64,000 bases of DNA from contig CBDFIL010000003.1 of assembly GCA_965248075.1 (NCBI GenBank), forward strand, positions 1,178,001 through 1,242,000, read 5' to 3'. The position numbers were made by a program, and so were the translations under genes. How positions within the stretch are numbered: the first letter of the stretch is position 1; the number at the start of each line of letters is the position of its first letter. This document shows, in pieces, positions 1-7,893 of the stretch. The stretch is from VXNE01 sp965248075 (GTDB taxonomy: Bacteria; Pseudomonadota; Gammaproteobacteria; Pseudomonadales; Azotimanducaceae). A model generated the notes under the pieces. It was not told the origin of the DNA. It did not search any database and was given only the letters and a program-made list of their open reading frames with translations.

Positions 1-909
1 AAGGCCGCTCATGACGCCAAGCGCCATGCCACCCGTCATCGGCAGAACAGTCGATGCGCCGCCCAGGTGCACGACCAGCGGTGGGTTGTGACCGCCGTTG
101 GCGTAGAGGAGCGTCCCCGTCTCGGGGTCGAGCACCGCATAGAACAGCGTGACGAACATCGCGGCTTCGTTGTCCGCCTCAAGCAGGTTGTTCACCTCCT
201 CGAGCACGTTGCCTGGCTCCGACACGCCAATGGTCGAGCCCTTCATCAACGTGCGGCTCGACATCATGAAGAGCGCCGCCGGGACGCCCTTGCCCGATAC
301 GTCGGCGATCGTCAGGCCGATGCGCCCGCCCTCAAGGTTGATGACGTCGAAGAAATCGCCGCCCACCTCGCGCGCCGGCTCCATGTTGCCGAATACCTGG
401 TAGCCCGGCGTCTTCGGAAATACGGTCGGCAGAATCGATTGCTGCATCCGGCTCGCGACATCCAGCTCGTTCTGCAGCGCCACGAGCCGGTCGCGGGTCT
501 CGAGGGCGTCGCGCAGCAGGGCCAGGTGGCTCAGCGTCTTGTCGATGGTGACCTTGAGGTCGTTGAAGTCGATGGGCTTTGTGACGAAGTCGAATGCGCC
601 CCGGTTCATCGCGGTGCGGATGTTCTGCATGTCGCCGTACGCCGACACGATCACCGCTCGAATGTTCGGATCGACCTTCGGAATCTGGTCGAGGAGCGTC
701 AGGCCATCCATGCCCGGCATGTTGATGTCGGACAGGACCATCTCGATCTCGCGGTCCTCGTGCAGACGTTCGAGGGCCTCGAAACCGTCGCGGGCGAACG
801 AGAACTCGTATTGACCGGCGCGCACCTCGCGCCGCATGCGCTGTCGCATGAGCCGCTCGAGATCGGGCTCGTCGTCGACGACCAGGATCTTGCGCGGCCG
901 CTCCTTCAC
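1..909 (-). CDS. Response regulator with PP2C (SpoIIE/RsbU-like) phosphatase output domain, partial
   Basis: The reading frame is open to the window edge, so the C-terminus is missing. It starts with GTG at 909 (MKERPRKILVVDDEPDLERL). Residues about 8-125 form a CheY receiver: the DDE acidic pocket, the phospho-acceptor Asp in SDINMPGMDG and the conserved Lys in VTKPIDF. A short linker with DVASRMQQSILP (typical of RsbU-type proteins) leads into a PP2C/SpoIIE phosphatase domain with GGDFFDV and IADVSGKGVPAA, which hold the metal-binding Asp residues. Family knowledge: such proteins dephosphorylate an anti-sigma-factor antagonist in response to histidine kinase input, in the cytoplasm. The kinase and the STAS/anti-sigma partners are not visible here. 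It is transcribed divergently from the region to its right. Confidence 0.9.
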   Translation of the reverse strand, partial: MKERPRKILVVDDEPDLERLMRQRMRREVRAGQYEFSFARDGFEALERLHEDREIEMVLSDINMPGMDGLTLLDQIPKVDPNIRAVIVSAYGDMQNIRTAMNRGAFDFVTKPIDFNDLKVTIDKTLSHLALLRDALETRDRLVALQNELDVASRMQQSILPTVFPKTPGYQVFGNMEPAREVGGDFFDVINLEGGRIGLTIADVSGKGVPAALFMMSSRTLMKGSTIGVSEPGNVLEEVNNLLEADNEAAMFVTLFYAVLDPETGTLLYANGGHNPPLVVHLGGASTVLPMTGGMALGVMSGL

Positions 910-1144
910 GATGCCGCTCCAGGCCCGGTGCGATGTCCGGCTCCCGCGCTGCGGGCCTTGACGCACCCCACGACCGCGTCCGCCATCTGCCGCTCGCCTC
1001 TCCCCGGTCGGTTCGGACGGCAGCATGGCCATCCGCCCAGGGGGTGTCAAGCGCGCGCCCCGGCCCGGCCGTCCACACCTGCCGCGGGGTTCCCGTGCGC
1101 CCGGGATGGCCCCGACACCCACCGGGACGAGGCGCGTACGGGCC

Positions 1145-1150
1145 TATAAT
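1145..1150 (+). promoter_or_regulatory. Candidate -10 box (TATAAT)
   Basis: A consensus TATAAT lies 29 nt before the TTG start at 1180, in an otherwise very GC-rich divergent intergenic region (910-1179). No convincing -35 is seen. If functional it would drive the decayed ATP-grasp/transglutaminase locus. Nothing else is recognisable in this gap. Confidence 0.4.
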
Positions 1151-1179
1151 TCGGTACGCCGCCGCGACGGAGTTCCCCC

Positions 1180-1822
1180 TTGGACCTCGACGCCTATCCA
1201 GTCGATGCCGCCGTTCCGGACGACGCGTTCCTGAGCGAGGGCGTCCCCCGCCAGCACTGGCGTCCGTTGCACGACGCGCTCCGGGAGTGGACCGTGGACG
1301 AGGTGGCCGGGCTGCAGGAACAGCCTGCGGCTTCGACCTCGCCCGCATCGGCGACCGTTTCCACGTGCTCCACGACAATCTGCGCTGTCCCGCCGGGCCG
1401 GCACCATGATCGCCCTGCAGAGGGTCGTCCGGTCGAGCCTGTCGCGCCTGTACGGGACCTGTGGCGTGAACTGGTGCAAGGCGCGGATCTCGTGGTCGAC
1501 AACGGCCGCGTCTGCATGCGCGCAACCTCGGGCCCCGGAAGGCAAGTCGACGCGCTCTACCGGCACGTGGACGACGACTTCCTGGACCCGCTGGTGTTCC
1601 GCCCCGACTCGCTGCTCGGGGCGCCGGGTCTGCTCCACGCCTGCAAGCTCGGCACCGTGGGTCTGGCCAACGCACCCGGCACGGGGGTCGCGGATGGGCC
1701 CGGCGTCTTCCCCTTCGTCCCCGACATCATCCGCTACTACTGTGCGGAGGAGCCGCTGCTGCCCAACGAGGCAACCTACCCGTGGCGCCGCCCCGAGGAC
1801 CTCGAATACACCCTCGACAACC
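1180..1822 (+). pseudogene. Decayed circularly permuted ATP-grasp type 2 protein (COG2308/DUF404-DUF407), frameshifted and internally deleted
   Basis: Two pieces of a circularly permuted ATP-grasp protein can be read. The first (TTG start 1180, to about 1320) gives FLSEGVPRQHWRPLHDAL, the usual N-terminal segment. The frame then shifts by one, and ARIGDRFHVLHDN is read to about 1400. A second piece in the original frame (about 1465-1822) gives the family hallmark YRHVDDDFLDPLVFRPDSLL, followed by GLANAPGTGVAD and the PFVPDIIRYY-type segment, ending near LEYTLDNL. An intact member is about 470-550 residues; most of the middle and the C-terminal half are absent. In the usual locus this gene precedes an alpha-E (DUF403) gene and a transglutaminase gene. 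Here the coding region runs directly, in another frame, into the transglutaminase. Confidence 0.8.
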
Positions 1823-2536
1823 TTGTACACCTCGGACGGCTTCGGCAACGCGCATCACCCGCTCACCGTGCACGGGCAGCACCGCTCCATCGAAATCGCG
1901 GCACGCGCGACCGTGGAGGTCGCCCCCGTGCGTGAAACTCCGCCGCAGCTCGACACCGGCGCCTGGGAAGTCGTGCGCACCTGGCGCAACGCCTTCGACC
2001 AGTGGGACTTCACCCACCCGAGCGCCCTGGCACGCGGCTCGGCGGCCCTCGATGACTTCGTTGCAGCGGCAGGTATCGCACCCATCGGCGAACCCGGGAG
2101 CGCTGTGGCGCACCTTGCGGAAGCGATCCACGCCGCGTTCGACTACGTGCCGGGAACGACTTCGGCCGAATCACCCATCGAGCACATCCTGGCGTCCCGC
2201 CGGGGCGTCTGTCAGGACTACACTCACGTGATGATCGCAATCGCCCGCTCCTGGGGCATCCCCGCCCGGTACGTGTCGGGCTACCTGCATGTCTCCGGCG
2301 ACGGCGGACCGATCCCGGGGAACGCGACCCATGCCTGGGCCGAATGCCTGTTACCCGGCGCCGGGTGGGTCGGTTTCGATCCGACCAACCGGGGTCTGGC
2401 GGGAGAGGGACACATACGCATCGCCGTGGGTCGAGACTACCGGGACGTTTCGCCGACCCGCGGCGTGCGCCAGGGCGGCGACGCGGTCGCACTGGACGTG
2501 GAGGTGACGGCACGCGCAGTCGGCGATCCCGCATGA
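1823..2536 (+). CDS. Transglutaminase-like cysteine protease-fold protein, N-terminally truncated
   Basis: The core is complete: catalytic Cys in SRRGVCQDYTHVMIAIAR, His in ATHAWAECLLPG and Asp in GFDPTNR, in the order expected of bacterial transglutaminase-like proteins. Before it lies only the second half of the usual N-terminal beta domain (SDGFGNAHHPLTV onward). The first 50-60 residues that normally begin such proteins are missing, exactly where homology to the ATP-grasp gene stops. The open frame can be extended upstream to an ATG at 1406, but that part is antisense-quality sequence without homology; TTG at 1823 is only a nominal start. Family role: probably acts with CP-ATP-grasp and alpha-E proteins in peptide modification or cleavage; this is not established. 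Likely a deletion product and possibly non-functional. Confidence 0.75.
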   Translation: MYTSDGFGNAHHPLTVHGQHRSIEIAARATVEVAPVRETPPQLDTGAWEVVRTWRNAFDQWDFTHPSALARGSAALDDFVAAAGIAPIGEPGSAVAHLAEAIHAAFDYVPGTTSAESPIEHILASRRGVCQDYTHVMIAIARSWGIPARYVSGYLHVSGDGGPIPGNATHAWAECLLPGAGWVGFDPTNRGLAGEGHIRIAVGRDYRDVSPTRGVRQGGDAVALDVEVTARAVGDPA

Positions 2537-2603
2537 TCGGTCAACGCCACCCCGGGCCCTCGCAGCACGTGGTGCGCGAACGCCTGCATGCCGGGCGCCG
2601 GCC

Positions 2604-3923
2604 ATGGTGAGAGCCTGGCCACCACGGCGCACGGCCGTTGCCTGGGCGTTCTACGACTGGGCGAATTCGGCGTTCACGACGCTGGTCGTGACCTTCGTCT
2701 ACGCCACGTATTTCACGTCCGCCATCGCACCCGACGAGATCACCGGCACCGCCCAGTGGTCACGCGCGGTCGCGTTCAGCGGACTCGCCATCGCCCTGCT
2801 CGCGCCGCTCCTCGGAGCCATGGCAGACCGCGGCGGACACCGTCGCCGCTACCTGGTCGCGACCACCTGGGTGTGCTGCGCCGCCACCGCCGCGCTGGCC
2901 TTCGTGGCGCCTGGCATGGAGCACGCCGTACTCGTCGCGCTCGGGCTCTTCGTGGTCGCCAACGTGGCATTCGAAGTCGGCGGCGTGTTCTACAACGCGT
3001 TCCTGCCGGAGCTTGCCCCGAAGCAACGCATGGGGCGCATCTCCGGGTGGGCCTGGGGCCTCGGCTACGCGGGCGGACTGTTGTGCCTGGCCGTCGCCCT
3101 CGCCGTGCTCGTGCGCGACGAGCCCTTGTTCGGCATCGGCACGGCGGGAGGCTTCCACTATCGCGCGACCAATCTGCTGGTGGCGGGGTGGTTCTTCCTG
3201 TTCAGTCTGCCGCTCATCGTGCTCGCGCCGCGACAGTCGACCCGCGACGCGCGCCCGGGCAGCCTCGGGGGTGTCGGCGGCGCCTACCGCGAGGTCATGA
3301 CGACGCTGCGGAAACTCCGCGCCTACCGCGAGATCGTCAAGCTGCTGGTCGCGCGGCTCGTCTACAACGACGGGCTCGTGACCGTGTTCTCCTTTGGCGG
3401 CATCTACGCGGCGGGGACGTTCGGCCTCAGCCTCGCCGAGGTCATCGCGTTCGGCATCGCCATCAACCTCGCCGCCGGCCTCGGCGCGGCCCTGTTCGGA
3501 TTCGTCGACGACCGCATCGGCGCGCGCGCCACGATCCTCGTCACCCTGGTAGCGCTCACCGCCGCCACGCTGCTGGCCGCGTTCGCACCGAACGTCTTCT
3601 GGCTCTGGGTCGCCGCCATCGGCATCGGCATCTTCGTCGGTCCCAACCAGTCCGCGAGCCGCTCCCTCATGGCGCGCTTCGTGCCCGAACGGCAGAGCAC
3701 GGAGTTCTTCGGCTTCTTCGCGTTCTCCGGCAAGATCACGGCGTTCGCGGGACCGCTCGTGCTCGGCCTCGTCACCGAGGCCATGGGCAGCCAGCGGGCC
3801 GGTGTGGCGACCGTGGTGCCGTTCTTCGTCGTCGGCGCGGTGCTGCTGCTGACGGTGAACGAGGAGCGGGGCATCGCGGCTTCCACGGAGTCCCTCGACG
3901 ACGCAGAGCTTCCTTCGGAGTGA
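2604..3923 (+). CDS. MFS transporter, UMF1 (Atg22-like) family
   Basis: The 439-residue protein has about 12 hydrophobic segments. The N-terminal signature WAFYDWANSAFTTLVVTFVY and the loop after TM2, GAMADRGGHRRR, are typical of UMF1/Atg22-type major facilitator carriers of the inner membrane. The DRxGxRR-type loop is repeated after the central cytoplasmic region (DDRIGAR). Substrates of bacterial UMF1 carriers are mostly unknown; fungal Atg22 exports vacuolar amino acids, so transport of a small metabolite is inferred only from fold. The start is ATG with a weak ribosome-binding site. It lies 67 bp after the transglutaminase and converges on the PIN toxin gene, 21 bp away. Confidence 0.88.
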   Translation: MVRAWPPRRTAVAWAFYDWANSAFTTLVVTFVYATYFTSAIAPDEITGTAQWSRAVAFSGLAIALLAPLLGAMADRGGHRRRYLVATTWVCCAATAALAFVAPGMEHAVLVALGLFVVANVAFEVGGVFYNAFLPELAPKQRMGRISGWAWGLGYAGGLLCLAVALAVLVRDEPLFGIGTAGGFHYRATNLLVAGWFFLFSLPLIVLAPRQSTRDARPGSLGGVGGAYREVMTTLRKLRAYREIVKLLVARLVYNDGLVTVFSFGGIYAAGTFGLSLAEVIAFGIAINLAAGLGAALFGFVDDRIGARATILVTLVALTAATLLAAFAPNVFWLWVAAIGIGIFVGPNQSASRSLMARFVPERQSTEFFGFFAFSGKITAFAGPLVLGLVTEAMGSQRAGVATVVPFFVVGAVLLLTVNEERGIAASTESLDDAELPSE

Positions 3924-3944
3924 AGCGGCGCCCGGGGCCGCGCG

Positions 3945-4346
3945 TCAACGCGGTCCTGCCTGCGGTACCGTGGTGAAGCCGAGGGCGGCTGCCACCGCTC
4001 CCTGCCGTTGGTCCAGGGTGATGAAGGCGATGTCGCCCGGCTGCGGCGACACATAGAGCGCGGCCGCCACATGCCACAGATCCGCGCCCCGCAGATACCC
4101 CTTCGCCAGCACAGCCGCGAACTCCTGCGTCAGCGGCCGGTCAGGGAAGATCCAATCGATCCCCGCCAGCGTCCGCTCGTCGAAACGCCAGGCTTCACGA
4201 GCGAACACGGACCGTAGCTCCGCCTCAAGCAGGTTCGACGACAGCAAACGGTTGTACTCGACCAGGCGTCGGGACAGATTCCCCGCCGCCGCTTCATCCA
4301 GAGCCAGCGCCGCCAACGTCGAGGTATCCACATAGGCGACGCTCAC
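3945..4346 (-). CDS. vapC: PIN-domain toxin (VapC-like), TA module 1
   Basis: A 133-residue single-domain protein. PIN acidic residues are placed as expected: Asp in YVDTSTLAAL near the N-terminus, Glu in LLEAELRSVF, Asp in RGADLWHVAAA and Asp in FITLDQRQ. Such toxins are Mg-dependent endoribonucleases, often cutting tRNA or rRNA, and are neutralised by the cognate antitoxin. It lies 40 bp downstream of a Phd/YefM antitoxin on the same strand (antitoxin first), the usual arrangement. The RNA target cannot be read from sequence. Confidence 0.88.
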   Translation of the reverse strand: MSVAYVDTSTLAALALDEAAAGNLSRRLVEYNRLLSSNLLEAELRSVFAREAWRFDERTLAGIDWIFPDRPLTQEFAAVLAKGYLRGADLWHVAAALYVSPQPGDIAFITLDQRQGAVAAALGFTTVPQAGPR

Positions 4347-4386
4347 TAGTGTGCAGGAACACGCGCTTCTTGCGTGTCACGCGACA

Positions 4387-4662
4387 CTAACCCCGCTCGG
4401 CGAGAAAGCGTGCGAGGGCCCCCGGCCGTTGCCCCACGGGCTTCAGGAAGCGGTCGGCGCGCGCCGACGGAACCAGATTGCCGTTGCGCTCGAGGGCCTC
4501 GAGGCGATCGTCGATCGTCTCACGCCCCGCCGTCTGCGTCGCCCGGATCTCGGCCACGGGCTTGCCGCGGTAGGAAACCGTGACCGTCTTGCCTTCGCGT
4601 ACCTGCCGTATCACTTCTGAAAACCGCGCCTTCGCTTCGTAGACGGAGTAGATGAGTGCCAT
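4387..4662 (-). CDS. Phd/YefM-family antitoxin, TA module 1
   Basis: A 91-residue protein. The N-terminal 50 residues form the Phd/YefM DNA-binding domain (SVYEAKARFSEVIRQVREGK, then VSYRGKPVAEIR). The C-terminal 40 residues are the toxin-wrapping tail. It would neutralise the PIN toxin downstream and repress the operon. The ATG start at 4662 is supported by a near-perfect palindrome 9 bp upstream. It is transcribed toward the UMF1 gene. Confidence 0.88.
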   Translation of the reverse strand: MALIYSVYEAKARFSEVIRQVREGKTVTVSYRGKPVAEIRATQTAGRETIDDRLEALERNGNLVPSARADRFLKPVGQRPGALARFLAERG

Positions 4663-4670
4663 GCGGCAGA

Positions 4671-4686
4671 GTCTAACTAGTCAGAC
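4671..4686. promoter_or_regulatory. Candidate operator of TA module 1
   Basis: A 16-bp palindrome, GTCTAACTAGTCAGAC, in which seven of eight base pairs are complementary. It lies 9 bp upstream of the phd start. The half-site resembles the GACTTAGTC sites before the phd gene at 22600, which suggests related Phd-type DNA-binding domains. Function is inferred from position. Confidence 0.55.
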
Positions 4687-4700
4687 AAGTCATTTCAACG

Positions 4701-5882
4701 TTACACCACCGCCCGGGCGGCGACCAGTCCGTCGATCTCCTCGCCGGCGAAGCCGAACTCCGCGAGGACTTCGCGCGTGTCCTGCCCGATGTCCGGCGCT
4801 GCCCGGTTGAAGCGGTCGGGGTGCGGAAAGCGGGACAGGTTGATCGGCGAGCGGATGAGATGAAGATCGCCGAGTTCGTGGTGCGGCGCCGCTTTCTTCA
4901 TCCCCAGGAACTCGGCCTGCGGATTGTCGAAGCCGCCGGCGATGGTATTGACCGGCCCGCACGGCACGCCGACAGCGTTCAGCCGCTCGACGAGTTCGTC
5001 CACCGGGAACCGCGCCAGGGCGGCCTCGATGTCCCGGTTCAGCGTCTCCTTGTGTTCGCGGCGGCCACGGAACGAGCGGTACTGCTCGGCTGCGAGCAGG
5101 TGTGGCGCCTCCACGGCCCCGCAGAAGCTCTGCCACATGCGGTTCGACGCGGCCGCGATGTTCACCAGGCCGTCGGCGCACGCGAAGGTCCCCATGGGTG
5201 TCGCCGTGGGGTGGTCGTTGCCCTGCGGCTCCGGCACGTCACCCAGCATGGTGTAACGCGCGCCCTGGAAATCGAGCTTGTTGAGCATCGCCTCGAGGAG
5301 CGAGGTGTGCACCCACTGACCCTCTCCGGTGCGCTCCCGATGCAGCAGCGCCAGCAGGATGCCCTGCCCGAGGAACATGCCGGCGCTGGTGTCGCTGATC
5401 GCGATACCGACGCGCGTCGGGCCGCTTTCCCGGGTGCCCGTGATGGACATGAGTCCGCTCATGCCCTGCACGATCTGGTCGACGCCCGGACGGTCGCGGT
5501 AGGGGCCTTCCTGGCCGAAGCCCGAGATGCTCGCGTAGACGATGGAGGGGTTCACCGCCCGCACGCTGTCGTAGTCGATCTGCAGGCGGCGCTTCACGGC
5601 CGCGCGGAAGTTCTCGACGATCACGTCGGCGCGCTCGACCAGCCGCATGAACGCGGCGTGTCCGTCGGCGTGCTTCAGGTCGATGGCAACGGCGCGCTTG
5701 TTGCGGTGCAGGTTCTGCTCGTCCGGACCCCGCCGTACCCCCGTCAGGCCGCCATCGGTCTGCGGCGCCTCGACGCGGATGACGTTGGCGCCCCAGTCCG
5801 CCAGCAGACGCACCGCGGTCGGGCCCGCGCGCGCGATGGTGAGATCGAGGACGGTGTACTGTTCGAGCGGTCTGGCGGACAT
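4701..5882 (-). CDS. CaiB/BaiF (class III) CoA-transferase
   Basis: A 393-residue protein, the family's usual length. It begins with YTVLDLTIARAGPTAVRLLADWGANVIRVE, the standard N-terminus. The catalytic Asp that forms the acyl-anhydride lies in PGVDQIVQGMSGLM. Later blocks such as ANPSIVYASISGFGQEGPY and the RHHE-type C-terminal region are present. It moves CoA between acyl-CoA and a free carboxylic acid in the cytoplasm; the acids cannot be read from sequence. It is the last gene of a four-gene minus-strand run with an MFS carrier, a hydratase and an acyl-CoA dehydrogenase (gaps 34-53 bp), which suggests activation of an imported acid for beta-oxidation-like breakdown. ATG at 5882 follows a GGGAGG ribosome-binding site. 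Confidence 0.92.
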   Translation of the reverse strand: MSARPLEQYTVLDLTIARAGPTAVRLLADWGANVIRVEAPQTDGGLTGVRRGPDEQNLHRNKRAVAIDLKHADGHAAFMRLVERADVIVENFRAAVKRRLQIDYDSVRAVNPSIVYASISGFGQEGPYRDRPGVDQIVQGMSGLMSITGTRESGPTRVGIAISDTSAGMFLGQGILLALLHRERTGEGQWVHTSLLEAMLNKLDFQGARYTMLGDVPEPQGNDHPTATPMGTFACADGLVNIAAASNRMWQSFCGAVEAPHLLAAEQYRSFRGRREHKETLNRDIEAALARFPVDELVERLNAVGVPCGPVNTIAGGFDNPQAEFLGMKKAAPHHELGDLHLIRSPINLSRFPHPDRFNRAAPDIGQDTREVLAEFGFAGEEIDGLVAARAVV

Positions 5883-5916
5883 GGCGGGCCTCCCGGGATG
5901 CGAGAACGGTCCGCGA

Positions 5917-7086
5917 TCATACCCGCCCGTACACCACTTCGTTACCCTCCCGCGGACGGGCCGGAATGTTCTGCGACAGGGCGAGCGAGGCCACGGCGAA
6001 GGCGGCGCCGACCAGAAACACGGCGCTGTGCGAGACGATCCACACCATGCCGAGAACGGCCGGGATCACGACGGCCGCGATGTGGTTGATCGTGAACGAG
6101 ACCCCGGCGGTCGAGGCGATGTCCGCCGGGTCCGCAATCTTCTGGAAGTAGGTCTTGATCGCGATGGCCAGCGCGAACAGGAGGTGATCCGCCACGAACA
6201 GTCCGGCCGCGAGGTAGGCATTCTCCACGAGGGCATAAGCGATGAAGATGCAGGTCAGCCCGACGTATTCGAAGGTCAGCGCCGCGCGTTCGCCGATGCG
6301 CCCGATGAGCGCGCCGATACGCTCCGCGAACAACCAGTTGAAGACGTGGTTGACGAGAAACAGCGCCGCGATGTTCGCCGCGCTGTAGCCGAACTTCTCG
6401 ACCATCAGGAAGCCGGCGAAGACGACGAAGATCTGCCGCCGCGCGCCCGCCAGGAACGTCAGGCCGTAGTACAGCCAATACCGTTGCCGCAGCACCAGCG
6501 TCTTGCGCTGCGGCGTCTTCGACTCGAACCGTGGAAAGGAGGCGAGCGACACGGCGAGCACGACGGCTCCGCCACCGGCGACGAGGTAGATCCAGACGTA
6601 GTCCAGGCTGAACACTTCCAGGGCGACCCACAGGGCCCCGAAGCAGACCAGCGACGTCAGCGATCCCACGGCGATCAGCCGCCCGAGCACCCGCGGCGCC
6701 TCCTCCAGCGACAGCCACTGCAGCGACAGGGACTGCTTGATGGTCTCCAGGTAGTGAAACCCGATGGACATCAGCACCGCCGTGCAATAGAGGCCGTACT
6801 CGAACGGGAAGAAGCCGGTCAGCGCGGTACCAATGCCGAACAGGGCGAGCGAGACGACGGCAAACGTCTGCTCCCTGAGCACCAGCAGCACGAAGATGGC
6901 CGTGAAGGCCAGAAAGCCCGGCACCTCGCGCAGGCTCTGCAGGATGCCGATCTCGACGCCCGTGAACGCCGCGCGTTCCACTACGAAGTTGTTCAGCAGC
7001 GCCTGCCAGGCGGAAAAGCCGAGCGGCACCGCGATGCTCGCGACGATCAGGAAGGCCGTCGGGGTGCGGTGGCGGCGCGGGATCAT
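5917..7086 (-). CDS. MFS transporter
   Basis: A 389-residue integral membrane protein with about 11-12 hydrophobic segments, a positively charged N-terminus (MIPRRHRTPTAF) and a central loop rich in Lys/Arg (SFPRFESKTPQRKT). The first helix pair and SIGFHYLETIKQSLSLQWL resemble small permeases that lack strong family motifs, so substrate assignment is not possible. Its place between the CoA-transferase and hydratase genes suggests uptake of the substrate of this catabolic operon. There is no obvious ribosome-binding site before the ATG. Confidence 0.75.
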   Translation of the reverse strand: MIPRRHRTPTAFLIVASIAVPLGFSAWQALLNNFVVERAAFTGVEIGILQSLREVPGFLAFTAIFVLLVLREQTFAVVSLALFGIGTALTGFFPFEYGLYCTAVLMSIGFHYLETIKQSLSLQWLSLEEAPRVLGRLIAVGSLTSLVCFGALWVALEVFSLDYVWIYLVAGGGAVVLAVSLASFPRFESKTPQRKTLVLRQRYWLYYGLTFLAGARRQIFVVFAGFLMVEKFGYSAANIAALFLVNHVFNWLFAERIGALIGRIGERAALTFEYVGLTCIFIAYALVENAYLAAGLFVADHLLFALAIAIKTYFQKIADPADIASTAGVSFTINHIAAVVIPAVLGMVWIVSHSAVFLVGAAFAVASLALSQNIPARPREGNEVVYGRV

Positions 7087-7135
7087 GGGCGGGACGTCCC
7101 CGCGGCGGACGAGCCACCGGCGAGTGCTGCGGCGG

Positions 7136-7840
7136 TCACGTCACCGTGAACGTCACTTGCCCGAGAGCGCCGTAGTCCGCGACGTAGGCGCCCGGCTTCG
7201 CGGGATGGATGCCACCCAGCGCGCCGGTGATCATGAGCATGCCGTCGGCGAGCGGGCGCCCGAGTTCGCGCGCCGTGTCCACCATCCATTCGAGTGCCGC
7301 CAGGGGACCGCCCAGCGCCTCGCCGAGACCCGCCCGCAGCACGGTCTCGCCGTCGCGGGTGAGGGTGACCTCGAGCGCGCCGTAGTCGTCCCGGAGCGCG
7401 GCCTGTTCGCCCACGACATAACGGTCCGAGGCGATGTTGCAGGCGCAGAGATTGATGCCCGTCGCATCCTCACGGCGGGAGAAATTCAGCCGCGGCACCT
7501 CGATGACCGGTCCCGCGGAGCGGGGGCTGCCGTCGGCGTCGATGACCAGGCCGACCTCGCATTCGAGGCTCACGCCCGGGCCGCCGACGAAGGTGGCGCC
7601 CGACTCGAGCCGGCCCGCTTCGTACAGCACGCCGATGAGCGGATGATCGATACCGAACTGCGCCTGGCCGGCCGGGGCGGTGAGACCGGCCTTGTAGCCG
7701 GCGATCGCGTCGCCCGCGACCGCGCGGACCAGGGCCGCCTGCATCTCGTACGCGTCGTCCATTGTGAGACCCGCGGGCAACGCCGGAATGGCGCCGCGCG
7801 CCTTGACCGCCGTGGCCATGGATTCGATCAGTTCGCTCAT
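7136..7840 (-). CDS. 2-keto-4-pentenoate hydratase / fumarylacetoacetate hydrolase-fold protein
   Basis: A 234-residue protein of the MhpD/DmpE/DmpH hydratase-decarboxylase group. Recognisable blocks are GYKAGLTAPAGQAQFGIDHPLIGVL, the metal-binding acidic segment SLECEVGLVI, and the late GALGGIHPAKPG segment with VADYGALGQVTFTV. Family members hydrate 2-oxopent-4-enoate-type dienes or decarboxylate oxalocrotonate, with a divalent metal, after ring cleavage. No ring-cleavage dioxygenase is nearby, so an aromatic pathway is not supported; the substrate is more likely an unsaturated oxo-acid. A strong AGGGAG precedes the ATG. It sits between the acyl-CoA dehydrogenase and MFS genes. Confidence 0.85.
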   Translation of the reverse strand: MSELIESMATAVKARGAIPALPAGLTMDDAYEMQAALVRAVAGDAIAGYKAGLTAPAGQAQFGIDHPLIGVLYEAGRLESGATFVGGPGVSLECEVGLVIDADGSPRSAGPVIEVPRLNFSRREDATGINLCACNIASDRYVVGEQAALRDDYGALEVTLTRDGETVLRAGLGEALGGPLAALEWMVDTARELGRPLADGMLMITGALGGIHPAKPGAYVADYGALGQVTFTVT

Positions 7841-7893
7841 GTCGCTCCCTGCGGGCGCGGCCGATGCCGCCCCGTGACGCCTTGCAGCCGTCC

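Noticed and set aside
7136..7840. Full aromatic meta-cleavage operon
   Set aside because: Only a hydratase-like gene is present; no ring-cleavage dioxygenase, aldolase or dehydrogenase lies nearby.
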